From Treponema sp. (GTDB taxonomy: Bacteria; Spirochaetota; Spirochaetia; Treponematales; Rectinemataceae): DNA of 12,672 bases. A program made the position numbers and the translations under genes. Positions 1-6,811 of the stretch are shown here, one piece after another; position 1 is the first letter of the stretch, and each line of letters opens with the position of its first letter. The stretch spans positions 1-12,672 of the forward strand of contig JAFIHQ010000122.1 in the NCBI GenBank assembly GCA_017849315.1. Reading direction: 5' to 3'. Under the pieces are notes generated by a model. The model had not been told where the DNA came from and searched no databases. It was given only the letters and a program-made list of their open reading frames with translations.

Positions 1-726
1 AAACCGGTCCAGACACACCTCACTATATCGGGCAATGAGAATAAAGTCTATGAGTTCGTCAGGGGGCTTTTAAAGTCAGGAAGACAGGCATACTTCATTT
101 ATCCCCTCATAGGCGAATCAGACAACAGCGAGCTCAAAAATGCGGAGGCAATGGCTGAGCGACTTGCTAAAGAAGTATATCCAGAATTCAAAGTTGGCCT
201 CTTACATTCCAGATTGCGGGAAGAAGAAAAACGGGCGATCATGGACGACTTCGTCCATGGAAAAATCCACGTGCTTGTCGCGACGACAGTAGTTGAGGTA
301 GGAGTCGACGTCCCCAATGCCACAGCGATGGTCATAGAGCACGCCGAGCGCTTTGGACTTTCGGCCCTTCACCAGCTACGCGGAAGAATAGGAAGGGGAT
401 CAGAACAGAGTTACTGTTTCCTGGTCTATTCTGAAAACATAACTCCAGACGCGATTAAACGGCTTAAAGTGCTGTATTCCACTAACGATGGTTTTGCACT
501 CGCAGAGGAAGATCTCAAACTGCGTGGCCCAGGAGAATTATTGGGGACGGCGCAATCCGGGCCATTCCAGCTACGGATTGCAAACCCAGTGCGCGACTTT
601 GAACTTCTGAAAGCTGCCCGGGCCGATGCGTTCGCTCTTGTCAAACACGACCCAGGATTTCTCGAGATCAACCACAACGTATATCGCAAGACAATGGAAA
701 ACACCGCCCAAGAGCTGGCAACGTAA
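1..726 (+). CDS. recG: ATP-dependent DNA helicase RecG, C-terminal part (5' end outside window)
   Basis: RecG is a superfamily 2 helicase that unwinds branched DNA and reverses stalled replication forks. The frame is open from base 1 without a start codon, so only the last 241 residues are present; the wedge domain and helicase motifs I-III lie upstream of the window. Visible are the end of helicase domain 2 with motif V (ATTVVEVGVDVPNA, window residues 94-107), then IEHAERFGLSALHQLRGRIGRG (residues 112-133; motif VI arginine finger region), and the RecG-specific tail containing the DLKLRGPGE[LF]LGTAQSG motif. That motif and the adjoining C-terminal segment separate RecG from Mfd and PriA. 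The stop is TAA. It is the only plus-strand gene and converges on the hypothetical gene at 789-1334 with about 60 bp between stops; I see no convincing terminator hairpin there. The ATG at 151 is internal to the protein, not a start. Confidence 0.96.
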   Translation, partial: KPVQTHLTISGNENKVYEFVRGLLKSGRQAYFIYPLIGESDNSELKNAEAMAERLAKEVYPEFKVGLLHSRLREEEKRAIMDDFVHGKIHVLVATTVVEVGVDVPNATAMVIEHAERFGLSALHQLRGRIGRGSEQSYCFLVYSENITPDAIKRLKVLYSTNDGFALAEEDLKLRGPGELLGTAQSGPFQLRIANPVRDFELLKAARADAFALVKHDPGFLEINHNVYRKTMENTAQELAT

Positions 727-788
727 CCCAACGCGACGTAACCTACCATAAACCAGTTGTAGCCGCGGTCGCAGTCCTCTGCAGTCGC

Positions 789-1334
789 CTACAGTCGCCT
801 TGAGTGGGTTTTGGATGCGCGATTGGGCTTGGGCTCTCCTTCAGGCACATTGGACAGAACCACTTCCGAACGGCCAAGGTACTCTAGAACCTTGTCCTTT
901 CTTGCTCTGGGGCCCAGAAGGCTCTTAACCTTAAGATATTTGCGGCGCATATACTGAATCGATGGAATGGTTGTACAAAAATGCTCCGCCAATTCCCAAT
1001 CCCTATACAAATAGTGACCGCCAGCATCTTTCTTGTTCAGTTCAAGAAACTCTTCAAGCAATTCTTGAGTCCAGACAATAGGTTTGCCTTCTGAGTAATT
1101 GTGTGCAGAAAGTCGGCGAGCGGTGCGTTCCTCTGCTCCTTCCGTTTTCTTTCTTTTCCAATAGGGATTCCTGTTCCTGGCATACAGAATATCTTCTTTT
1201 GTATAACCAGTTGCATCCATCCACGCCAAAGCCAACTTAGCTTTTTCTGCCGGTTTTAGTTTCGACTTAAGCGAGTTCTCAATGTACTCTTCAGGAGTCT
1301 TGGATTCCAAAATTATTCTTTCCCACTTTTTCAT
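789..1334 (-). CDS. small basic hypothetical protein, possible nucleic-acid-binding
   Basis: I do not recognise a named family. The 181-residue product is hydrophilic, with no signal peptide or membrane segment, and is rich in Lys/Arg/Trp/Tyr. It seems to have two helical modules. The first, about residues 25-65, contains EKAKLALAWMDATGYTKEDI and then a basic ARNRNPYWKRKK patch. The second, about residues 85-140, starts IVWTQELLEEFLELNKK and ends in SIQYMRRKYLKVKSLLG, reminiscent of a Myb/SANT or winged-helix DNA-binding fold. The C-terminal 40 residues are Pro/Ser/Arg-rich and probably disordered. It begins 35 bp after the pckG stop, so it may be co-transcribed with pckG. The ATG has no clear Shine-Dalgarno sequence, and an in-frame TAA lies just upstream, so this is the only good start. 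The stop is TAG. Real coding is supported by length and composition; DNA binding is inference. Confidence 0.75.
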   Translation of the reverse strand: MKKWERIILESKTPEEYIENSLKSKLKPAEKAKLALAWMDATGYTKEDILYARNRNPYWKRKKTEGAEERTARRLSAHNYSEGKPIVWTQELLEEFLELNKKDAGGHYLYRDWELAEHFCTTIPSIQYMRRKYLKVKSLLGPRARKDKVLEYLGRSEVVLSNVPEGEPKPNRASKTHSRRL

Positions 1335-1369
1335 GAGATAAATTTATCGAAATCTTCGACTCACGACAA

Positions 1370-3199
1370 TCAGGTTCGAGCGCAATTTTCTTCCATAGCT
1401 GCAAGTTCTCTAAAGAGTGTGGCAGGTACCCGGGGACCCATGGCGTTGAGGTGATTTCTCATCGAATCGATTTCTGGAACGAGCTCGCTTGCATTTACCG
1501 TGAGCAAATTCTGAAGATCAGTGGAAGAAATCTTTAGGCCAACAGCATCAAGGTCTTCTGGGTATGGAAGGCCACCTAAAGCGGTGCTGCGCACTTCGTA
1601 CTTGCCTTCGCAGCGCTCAAAAATCCATTTGAGCACGCGCATGTTGTCAGCATACCCTGGCCACAGATAATGTCCGTCTGAATCCTTTTTGAACCAATTC
1701 ACCTGATAAATCTTGGGCAGTTTACGTGTGAGATTCGACCCCATCGAAATCCAGTGTGCAAAATAGTCTCCGATATTGTAGCCGCAGAAGGGCAACATCG
1801 CAAATGGATCTCTTCGCAGCCTGCCAACCTGGCCGGCCGCAGCGGCTGTAGTTTCGCTCGAGAGATTTGCTCCCAAGAAAACCCCATGAGTCCACGAGCG
1901 TGCCTCGCAGACAAGCGGAATCGTGCTTGAACGCCGTCCACCAAAGAGAATGGCAGAGATTGGTACTCCGTTGGGGTTTTCCCAGTCCTCATCCATGCAA
2001 GGACAATGAGCAGCAGAAGTGGTAAACCGCGCGTTTGGGTGACATAATGGATCCTTTTTGCAACCGGACAAAACCGAGGACGTTTCCGAAGAGTCTCTGC
2101 ACTGTTTCGTCCAGTCTATCGTACCGGCTGGAGCATCGTAACCTATGCCCTCCCACCAAACATCACCATCCGGAGTCAGCGCACAGTTGGTGAAAATCGT
2201 GTCGCGGGTGAACGTGGCCATCGCGTTAGAGTTGCTACTGGATGAGGTGTTAGGAGCCACTCCAAAGAAGCCGGCTTCTGGATTGATTGCGTAGAGTCTT
2301 CCATCGGAGGCGAAGTGCATCCACGCTATGTCGTCCCCCACTGTCTTGACCCGCCATCCTGGTAACGAGCTCTTTACCATGGCGAGGTTCGTCTTGCCGC
2401 ACGCCGACGGGAAGGCGCCGGCAATGTATTTCTTACGCCCTTGAGGATTTGTTACACTCAAGATCATCATGTGTTCAGCAAGCCAGCCCTCGTCTCGCGC
2501 GATGCATGAAGCGATGCGCAACGCAAAGCATTTCTTATTTAAAAGCGCGTTGCCACCGTATCCGGAGCCATAAGACCAAACCAACCGCTCTTCGGGAAAG
2601 TGCACGATTGCCATACGTTCCGGATCGCAAGGCCAGGTCTTGGCGTAACAGGCGCTTTGCGTTGCGCTCCTGCCGCACGAGTGGAGGCAACGCACAAACT
2701 CAGCATTCGCTTCTAGAGCGTCCAACGCAGGACGTCCGGTTCTCGCGATGAGCGACATATTCAAAACCACATAAGCCGAATCGGTAAGCTCAACCCCGAC
2801 CCTGGCATACGGGCTGCCTTGGGGCCCCATCAAATAGGGCACAACATACATCGTCCTGCCTTGCATGGACCCATCGAAAAGTTTTGTCAGACGTGATTTC
2901 ATTTCTCCGGGGTCGACCCAATTATTGCTGGGTCCTGCATCGTCCTGAGTGCGGCTGCAGATAAAGGTTTTTTCTTCCACTCTGGCTGTATCCGCCGGGT
3001 CGGAATTGGCCAGAAAAGAGTTTGGTCGCAATTGGGGGTTAAGACGCCTAAAGGTGCCAACTGACACCAAGAGATCCGCAAGACGGTCGTATTCTTCCTT
3101 TGTGCCCCTGTAAAGCACTACAGAGTCGGGCTTACAAAGCCGCTTCATCTCATCGACCCAGGACACTAAACCGCTGTTCGAGATTTCAAAGGACGCCAT
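1370..3199 (-). CDS. pckG: phosphoenolpyruvate carboxykinase (GTP)
   Basis: The enzyme interconverts oxaloacetate + GTP with PEP + CO2 + GDP in the cytosol, serving gluconeogenesis or, in fermenters, anaplerotic CO2 fixation. At 609 residues it has the usual length for the GTP class. Diagnostic motifs are present: the PEP/oxaloacetate-binding segment YGSGYGGNALLNKKC (residues 210-224); the P-loop with the hallmark active-site cysteine, GAFPSACGKTN (261-271); the metal-binding VGDDIAW (287-293); NPEAGFFGVAP (306-316); and a late FCGYNIGDYF segment that resembles the guanine-binding region. The ATP-dependent PckA family lacks the SACGKT cysteine and is excluded. Translation starts at ATG with a strong AGGAGG 4 nt upstream (3204-3209). 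A candidate promoter lies in the 175-bp gap to the methyltransferase gene, so it may have its own transcript. The stop is TGA; the hypothetical gene follows after 35 bp. Confidence 0.97.
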   Translation of the reverse strand: MASFEISNSGLVSWVDEMKRLCKPDSVVLYRGTKEEYDRLADLLVSVGTFRRLNPQLRPNSFLANSDPADTARVEEKTFICSRTQDDAGPSNNWVDPGEMKSRLTKLFDGSMQGRTMYVVPYLMGPQGSPYARVGVELTDSAYVVLNMSLIARTGRPALDALEANAEFVRCLHSCGRSATQSACYAKTWPCDPERMAIVHFPEERLVWSYGSGYGGNALLNKKCFALRIASCIARDEGWLAEHMMILSVTNPQGRKKYIAGAFPSACGKTNLAMVKSSLPGWRVKTVGDDIAWMHFASDGRLYAINPEAGFFGVAPNTSSSSNSNAMATFTRDTIFTNCALTPDGDVWWEGIGYDAPAGTIDWTKQCRDSSETSSVLSGCKKDPLCHPNARFTTSAAHCPCMDEDWENPNGVPISAILFGGRRSSTIPLVCEARSWTHGVFLGANLSSETTAAAAGQVGRLRRDPFAMLPFCGYNIGDYFAHWISMGSNLTRKLPKIYQVNWFKKDSDGHYLWPGYADNMRVLKWIFERCEGKYEVRSTALGGLPYPEDLDAVGLKISSTDLQNLLTVNASELVPEIDSMRNHLNAMGPRVPATLFRELAAMEENCART

Positions 3200-3226
3200 A
3201 GAACCTCCTCACAATCCCTTATTTCA

Positions 3227-3255
3227 GTAGTACAATGGCTTTCGGTTTTTGGCAA
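3227..3255 (-). promoter_or_regulatory. candidate sigma-70-type promoter for pckG
   Basis: Read on the minus strand, TTGCCA (3250-3255; five of six to TTGACA) is followed after 17 nt by TACTAC (3227-3232), a weak -10 box. It lies about 28 bp upstream of the pckG start codon. The -10 match is poor, so this is tentative. Confidence 0.3.
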
Positions 3256-3374
3256 GAAATTTCGACATTCGATATCACGTTTTAATTTTCAAAATAAATA
3301 CAGTGTTCTGTGCATTTTTATGACGAACTGACTTTGGGGAGAGAGACATTTTGGCGTTAGGAAAATTTGTTTTG

Positions 3375-4979
3375 TCACATGAATTGCGCAAGAGCGAGTG
3401 AAGCAAACCCTTTGAGTTTTTTGGAGGATAAACGCCGCATTGTACTGGGGCGTCGCTTTTCCAACCTGGCGATTGCCGCACTTGTGCCGATGACAACTGC
3501 AATTCCCCCTGGCTGCAATAATCTGGCAAGCACTACGAGGGTCTTCTCAATGTAATTATATTCAGGAATTTCATCGCAAAACCACAAAATAAGGTTGTGA
3601 GCATTTGCACCTTTTTCTTCCACATCGAGGGCGGAACGCAAAATAATGTCTTCGCTTGCATATTGTACTGGGTCGATCCCGGGTCTTATCTTAAGTCTGT
3701 CGGACAAACCGATATCTTCGCAGCCGGCCAGATCTTTGCCTGCCGATTCAAGATTGAATCGCGTGGCAAGAAGAGAAAGTACATTGCGCGAGGCCAACTC
3801 TATCTTTGCAGGATGAAGTAATTCCTTAACCCACAGTGCAGATAGCCCAATTCCTGGCTCATAGACAAAAAAACTGGTCCCTGTGCCAGAACAATTCTCA
3901 GGTTTTGAGACCCTTCCTAACTGTAGCGTTTGTCTGTCGACAACATTGTCACTATGGCCTGGCCGTGAAACGTCCCACAAAACCTCGAGGTTTTCTAAGG
4001 TTTCCAGGGCAAGCTGTGTCGCATAACTCGGTGTATCGAATTCGGGCAAACCCCAAAAACCTGTGGCTTTGATGGGAGCTGCGTGCCGCTCCCCCAACAC
4101 AAAGGTAGTTTGAGAGCGGAAATAGGGCGTCAGATCGTAAGTCCAAGAACGAGAAGGATCCAAGCTCCGATAATCTTGTTGCACAGTGCGTTCAGTCTGG
4201 CTGGAGTTTTTTTCCAAAACAAAGACTGTGTGGCTTGGGCCGCGTGTCTTCTTTATAAGGCGCATTGTGCTTTTCATACACCACGCATTGGCAATATCCA
4301 CAAGAGTATTGACGATTACAAAGGCAAGTCTCCCGGAAGGTCGCAGAAGTTGCGCCTGGCAGCTTTTAAAAAAGTCAGTGAGGACACTCGCACCAGCTTT
4401 TGCAGGTACGTTGGATATAACCACGTCGTAACCACCAGCCTCACCAGGTGGGCTCTGATCGGCCAGAAGGCCCGGGCGAATTAAAACCTGGGGTACACTA
4501 GGCGTATAAGTTTCCCGCCCGGTTCGGTTTTTGGGTGCGTGCTCTGTTTCACAATTTGAATTAGTGCCAGTAAAAGTACTGCTACTGATGGTAGAAGTAC
4601 CGCCGCTCAAATTGGCGCTCACCGAAGTGGTGAACCTCAAAGTGCCATCCAAAGAAAAGAGCGAAGCGGAAATTCCATTCTTTTTGCAGTTATGGAAGCT
4701 GAATTCGCAAGCAAGGGTATCTCGATCTTGAAGGACGAACCGCGCATTTGGCAACCCAGCTGCAAGGGAAATGCCAATAACGCCCGTTCCGCAACCTGCG
4801 TCAAGCACGACGGAAGCGCAGTTTAAAACGGGGTCTTGTGCCACCTCTTTGAGCAGCAATCTGGTGCCAGCGTCGACATCAAAAGACGAAAAAAGGGCAT
4901 GGCTCAAGTCGAACTCAAGCTCCTTGCCCTTATATCGAAAAGCAACTGTTTTGTTGATTAACGGTTCAAGCTCGAACAT
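3375..4979 (-). CDS. RsmC/MTS-like class I SAM-dependent methyltransferase with tandem Rossmann-like domains
   Basis: The N-terminal half has the MTS-family signature: FDLSHALFSSFDVDAGTRLLL (residues 23-43), a strong SAM motif I VVLDAGCGTGVIGI (57-70), an acidic strand-2 end FVLQDRD (81-87) and motif IV VVISNVPAKAG (186-196). RsmC/RlmG rRNA guanine-N2 methyltransferases have NPPFH at motif IV; here it is NVPAKAG, so the substrate is uncertain. A Ser/Thr-rich insert with low complexity (about 116-163) separates strands 3 and 4. The C-terminal half (about 280-534) looks like a second, degenerate methyltransferase fold: FVYEPGIGLSALW (371-383, motif I-like), AKIELASRN (391-399) and LLQPGGIAVVIGTS (487-500). 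The ATG is fixed by a TGA directly upstream in frame; no clear ribosome-binding site is seen. It starts 24 bp after the efp stop, so operon membership and translational coupling are likely. A role in rRNA, tRNA or protein methylation is inference. Confidence 0.82.
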   Translation of the reverse strand: MFELEPLINKTVAFRYKGKELEFDLSHALFSSFDVDAGTRLLLKEVAQDPVLNCASVVLDAGCGTGVIGISLAAGLPNARFVLQDRDTLACEFSFHNCKKNGISASLFSLDGTLRFTTSVSANLSGGTSTISSSTFTGTNSNCETEHAPKNRTGRETYTPSVPQVLIRPGLLADQSPPGEAGGYDVVISNVPAKAGASVLTDFFKSCQAQLLRPSGRLAFVIVNTLVDIANAWCMKSTMRLIKKTRGPSHTVFVLEKNSSQTERTVQQDYRSLDPSRSWTYDLTPYFRSQTTFVLGERHAAPIKATGFWGLPEFDTPSYATQLALETLENLEVLWDVSRPGHSDNVVDRQTLQLGRVSKPENCSGTGTSFFVYEPGIGLSALWVKELLHPAKIELASRNVLSLLATRFNLESAGKDLAGCEDIGLSDRLKIRPGIDPVQYASEDIILRSALDVEEKGANAHNLILWFCDEIPEYNYIEKTLVVLARLLQPGGIAVVIGTSAAIARLEKRRPSTMRRLSSKKLKGFASLALAQFM

Positions 4980-5003
4980 TCAAGGCGTCGGCCGGTCGCC
5001 ACA

Positions 5004-5567
5004 TCAATCGTTTACGCGTTCGACGTAATCGTTCGTCTCGGTATTTACCAGGATTTTTTCGCCTTGCTTGATAAAGAGCGGTACCCGAACTACGAGTCCA
5101 GTTTCGGTTACGACCGGCTTCGTGGCGCCCGAGACCGTGTCGCCACGGACGTAGTTCTCGCTTTCCATCACGGTGAACACCATCTTGTAGGGGATCTTAA
5201 TATCGATAGGCTCGCCTTCCCACATGACCAGCGTATAGGTTTCTCCCTCTTTGAGGTAGGGTTTTTTGTCCTCGTGTGCGGTTAGGGGGACGCCGAACTG
5301 CTCGTAGGTCTCGTTATTCATAAACATGAAGTTTTCGCCATCGAAATACTGATACTGACAATCCACGAGTTCTACCTGTGCGTCCTCGACGTAGTCTGCT
5401 GTCTTAATTGTCTGGGTAATGACGTTCCCGTTCTTGAGGTTTTTCGCTTTTACACGGGCAAAGGCCGAACCCTTGCCAGGGCTCACAAATTCACGTTCCA
5501 CGACAATATGTGGATTGCCGTTGATGAGCAAGCATGTGCCGATATTGATTTCTCCACCACGAACCAT
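5004..5567 (-). CDS. efp: translation elongation factor P
   Basis: EF-P binds between the ribosomal P and E sites and rescues ribosomes stalled on polyproline stretches. The 187-residue product has the normal length and three-domain beta-barrel pattern: an N-terminal KOW-like domain (1-65), an OB domain II (about 66-128) and an OB domain III carrying the C-terminal signature (about GDTVSGATKPVVTETGLVVRVP). The domain I loop reads SPGKGSAF, placing Lys32 at the tip, the residue modified in Lys-type EF-P. The neighbouring epmA supplies the matching modification enzyme. I chose the ATG at 5565-5567 because AAAGGA lies 7 nt upstream and the protein then aligns with EF-P from its first residue. 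The frame is open upstream to a TTG at 5660, but that would add 31 non-conserved residues and erase the leader. The stop is TGA; the methyltransferase gene follows after 24 bp. Confidence 0.97.
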   Translation of the reverse strand: MVRGGEINIGTCLLINGNPHIVVEREFVSPGKGSAFARVKAKNLKNGNVITQTIKTADYVEDAQVELVDCQYQYFDGENFMFMNNETYEQFGVPLTAHEDKKPYLKEGETYTLVMWEGEPIDIKIPYKMVFTVMESENYVRGDTVSGATKPVVTETGLVVRVPLFIKQGEKILVNTETNDYVERVND

Positions 5568-5581
5568 AATGAATTCCTTTG

Positions 5582-5625
5582 ATTGCCTGTACTTTATAAG
5601 ATCGATAGTTATAAGACGAGGCAAT
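5582..5625 (-). repeat. nested repeats in efp leader
   Basis: Just upstream of the efp ribosome-binding site, ATTGCCT (5582-5588) and AGGCAAT (5619-5625) form a 7-bp inverted repeat. They enclose two direct copies of TTATAAGA (5594-5601 and 5609-5616), 15 bp apart, with ATCGAT between. On the minus strand the copies read TCTTATAA and could also act as alternative -10 boxes. Function is unknown. Confidence 0.4.
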
Positions 5626-5639
5626 GAAGACTCTGAATA

Positions 5640-5656
5640 AAGACCAAAGTGGTCTT
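5640..5656 (-). promoter_or_regulatory. perfect 7-bp hairpin in efp 5' leader
   Basis: AAGACCA (5640-5646), a three-base spacer and TGGTCTT (5650-5656) form a perfect inverted repeat. If the promoter at 5671-5700 is used, it would sit near +10 to +25 of a leader of about 100 nt. It could be a 5' stabilising hairpin or a repressor operator just downstream of the start site. There is no T-run after it, so it is not an intrinsic terminator. Confidence 0.5.
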
Positions 5657-5670
5657 GCAAAGAATGGCTT

Positions 5671-5700
5671 ATACTAATGCAAAATAGGGCACAATGTAAA
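5671..5700 (-). promoter_or_regulatory. candidate sigma-70-type promoter for efp
   Basis: On the minus strand TTTACA (5695-5700; five of six to TTGACA) is followed by an 18-nt spacer and TAGTAT (5671-5676; four of six), with an overlapping TATAAG. It lies in the 183-bp gap between epmA and efp and predicts a leader of about 100 nt. This suggests efp can be transcribed independently of epmA. Confidence 0.5.
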
Positions 5701-5750
5701 GGCGCGCGGGCGGGACAGCAGGCTCTGACAGACCATATACGAGCAGAGCA

Positions 5751-6725
5751 TCAATGTGCCCCGAGAGGTGTAAACGAAGAAAACGGAAAGTAAAGGACAT
5801 CGCTAATGTCGGATAAACCGAGCAAGCCCATGCAGAGCCTGTCGAAACCGATAGCGACGCCGGAGCAGGGCGGAAAGTCGGAAAAAAGTTCGGGGTAGGA
5901 AGGATCGACGTTGTGCGGCACCAAAGCTGTGCGTTTTTTTTCGGTCTGGGAGGCGAAGTAGGCTGCGACATTTTCTCTTGTCGCCATTTCGGTATAGCAG
6001 TTGGCTACCTCCACTCCGGCCACGTACAGCTCCCAGCGCTCCTTGTTCTGAGTACCAGGGATATCGCGCGCCAAGCATTCGATTTCTTTCGGGTATTCGT
6101 CCAAGACAAGCGGTTGGTCTTTAGGCAAACGGGGCTCTACGCAAGAAAGAAAGAGCACGTTAAAGAGATCTTCCCAAGGCGATCCCTCCGGTATGACCAA
6201 GCCCTTCTGTTTCAAAGCTTCTTTTATCGCATCTTTGTCGTGTAGAGTGTCCAAGTCGAGGGCAGCCATTTCCCAAAAAGCCTCAGTCATTGTCATTCGA
6301 CGGAAAGGCGGTTTAGCCTCTTTTGGCGTATCCTCGCTGACTAGGGTAGCAAAAAGTGCTTCTGTAAGTTCAATGTTGTCGCTTGAGTTTGCTCCTATGG
6401 TATAATACTCAAGCATGGTGAACTCTGGGTTATGCAACCTGCCGATAGACTCCGCGTTTCTAAATGCTTTGCAAAGCTGAAAAACGTTTTCGTGCGTTTG
6501 GGCAATAATGCGCTTCATCCAGACTTCCGGCGAAGGTATAAGGTAGAGCGGAAATCCTTTTTCGTAAGGGTGTACAAAGTCGGTCTTGAATACTTCCAGA
6601 CAGGATTCCGGAATAAGGGACGGGCTGAGGGCAGGCGTATCGGTTTCCAAATAGCCGCGGGACAAAAAAAACTCCCGCGTTTGAGAAACGAGGCGTGACC
6701 TTTCCCGCATTGTCTTTGCAGTCAT
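5751..6725 (-). CDS. epmA: EF-P lysine ligase (lysyl-tRNA synthetase paralogue, EpmA/GenX/PoxA)
   Basis: EpmA activates (R)-beta-lysine with ATP and transfers it to the tip lysine of EF-P. At 324 residues it matches the E. coli enzyme and is a class II LysRS catalytic core without the N-terminal anticodon-binding OB domain. Motif 2 is FRNAESIGRLHNPEFTMLEYY (residues 88-108); motif 3 is GVAIGFDRL (289-297); PSPEVWMKR (64-72) corresponds to the conserved SPE-x-MKR substrate region. I chose ATG 6723-6725; a TTG start at 6768-6770 would add 15 poorly conserved residues and lacks a ribosome-binding site. A perfect TATAAT box sits only 15 bp upstream of the ATG, so the mRNA leader would be very short. 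The gene lies 86 bp after queG and 183 bp before efp, its substrate. EpmB, which would make beta-lysine, is not in the window. Confidence 0.94.
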   Translation of the reverse strand: MTAKTMRERSRLVSQTREFFLSRGYLETDTPALSPSLIPESCLEVFKTDFVHPYEKGFPLYLIPSPEVWMKRIIAQTHENVFQLCKAFRNAESIGRLHNPEFTMLEYYTIGANSSDNIELTEALFATLVSEDTPKEAKPPFRRMTMTEAFWEMAALDLDTLHDKDAIKEALKQKGLVIPEGSPWEDLFNVLFLSCVEPRLPKDQPLVLDEYPKEIECLARDIPGTQNKERWELYVAGVEVANCYTEMATRENVAAYFASQTEKKRTALVPHNVDPSYPELFSDFPPCSGVAIGFDRLCMGLLGLSDISDVLYFPFSSFTPLGAH

Positions 6726-6740
6726 ACTCACAAGATAGGC

Positions 6741-6770
6741 ATTATAACGAATTGGCTGATGCAGAAGCAA
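6741..6770 (-). promoter_or_regulatory. candidate promoter for epmA with perfect -10 box
   Basis: On the minus strand TATAAT occupies 6741-6746, preceded after 18 nt by TTGCTT (6765-6770), a weak -35. Initiation 6-8 nt after the -10 box would leave a leader of only about 10 nt before the ATG at 6725, close to leaderless. The box lies in the 86-bp gap after queG. Confidence 0.45.
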
Positions 6771-6811
6771 CGCAGTGCAAAAGTCATTTTGCCAGGCAAT
6801 CGAGTCGGCAA

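Noticed and set aside
426..749. Long open frame antisense to recG
   Set aside because: It lies wholly over the strongly conserved recG coding sequence and has no ribosome-binding site or recognisable product; a shadow frame.
789..789. General reassignment of TAG to a sense codon
   Set aside because: Readthrough of the TAG at 789-791 would extend the hypothetical protein only into sequence antisense to recG, which is not plausible protein, so TAG seems to act as a normal stop there.
1337..1348. Perfect 12-bp palindrome GATAAATTTATC between pckG and the hypothetical gene
   Set aside because: Short and AT-rich, so plausible by chance; no promoter sequence is associated with it. Recorded only in case the motif recurs elsewhere.
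5565..5660. N-terminal extension of EF-P from a TTG at 5660
   Set aside because: The extra 31 residues match nothing in EF-P, lie over the leader hairpin and start from TTG; the ATG at 5567 has a good ribosome-binding site and the expected length.
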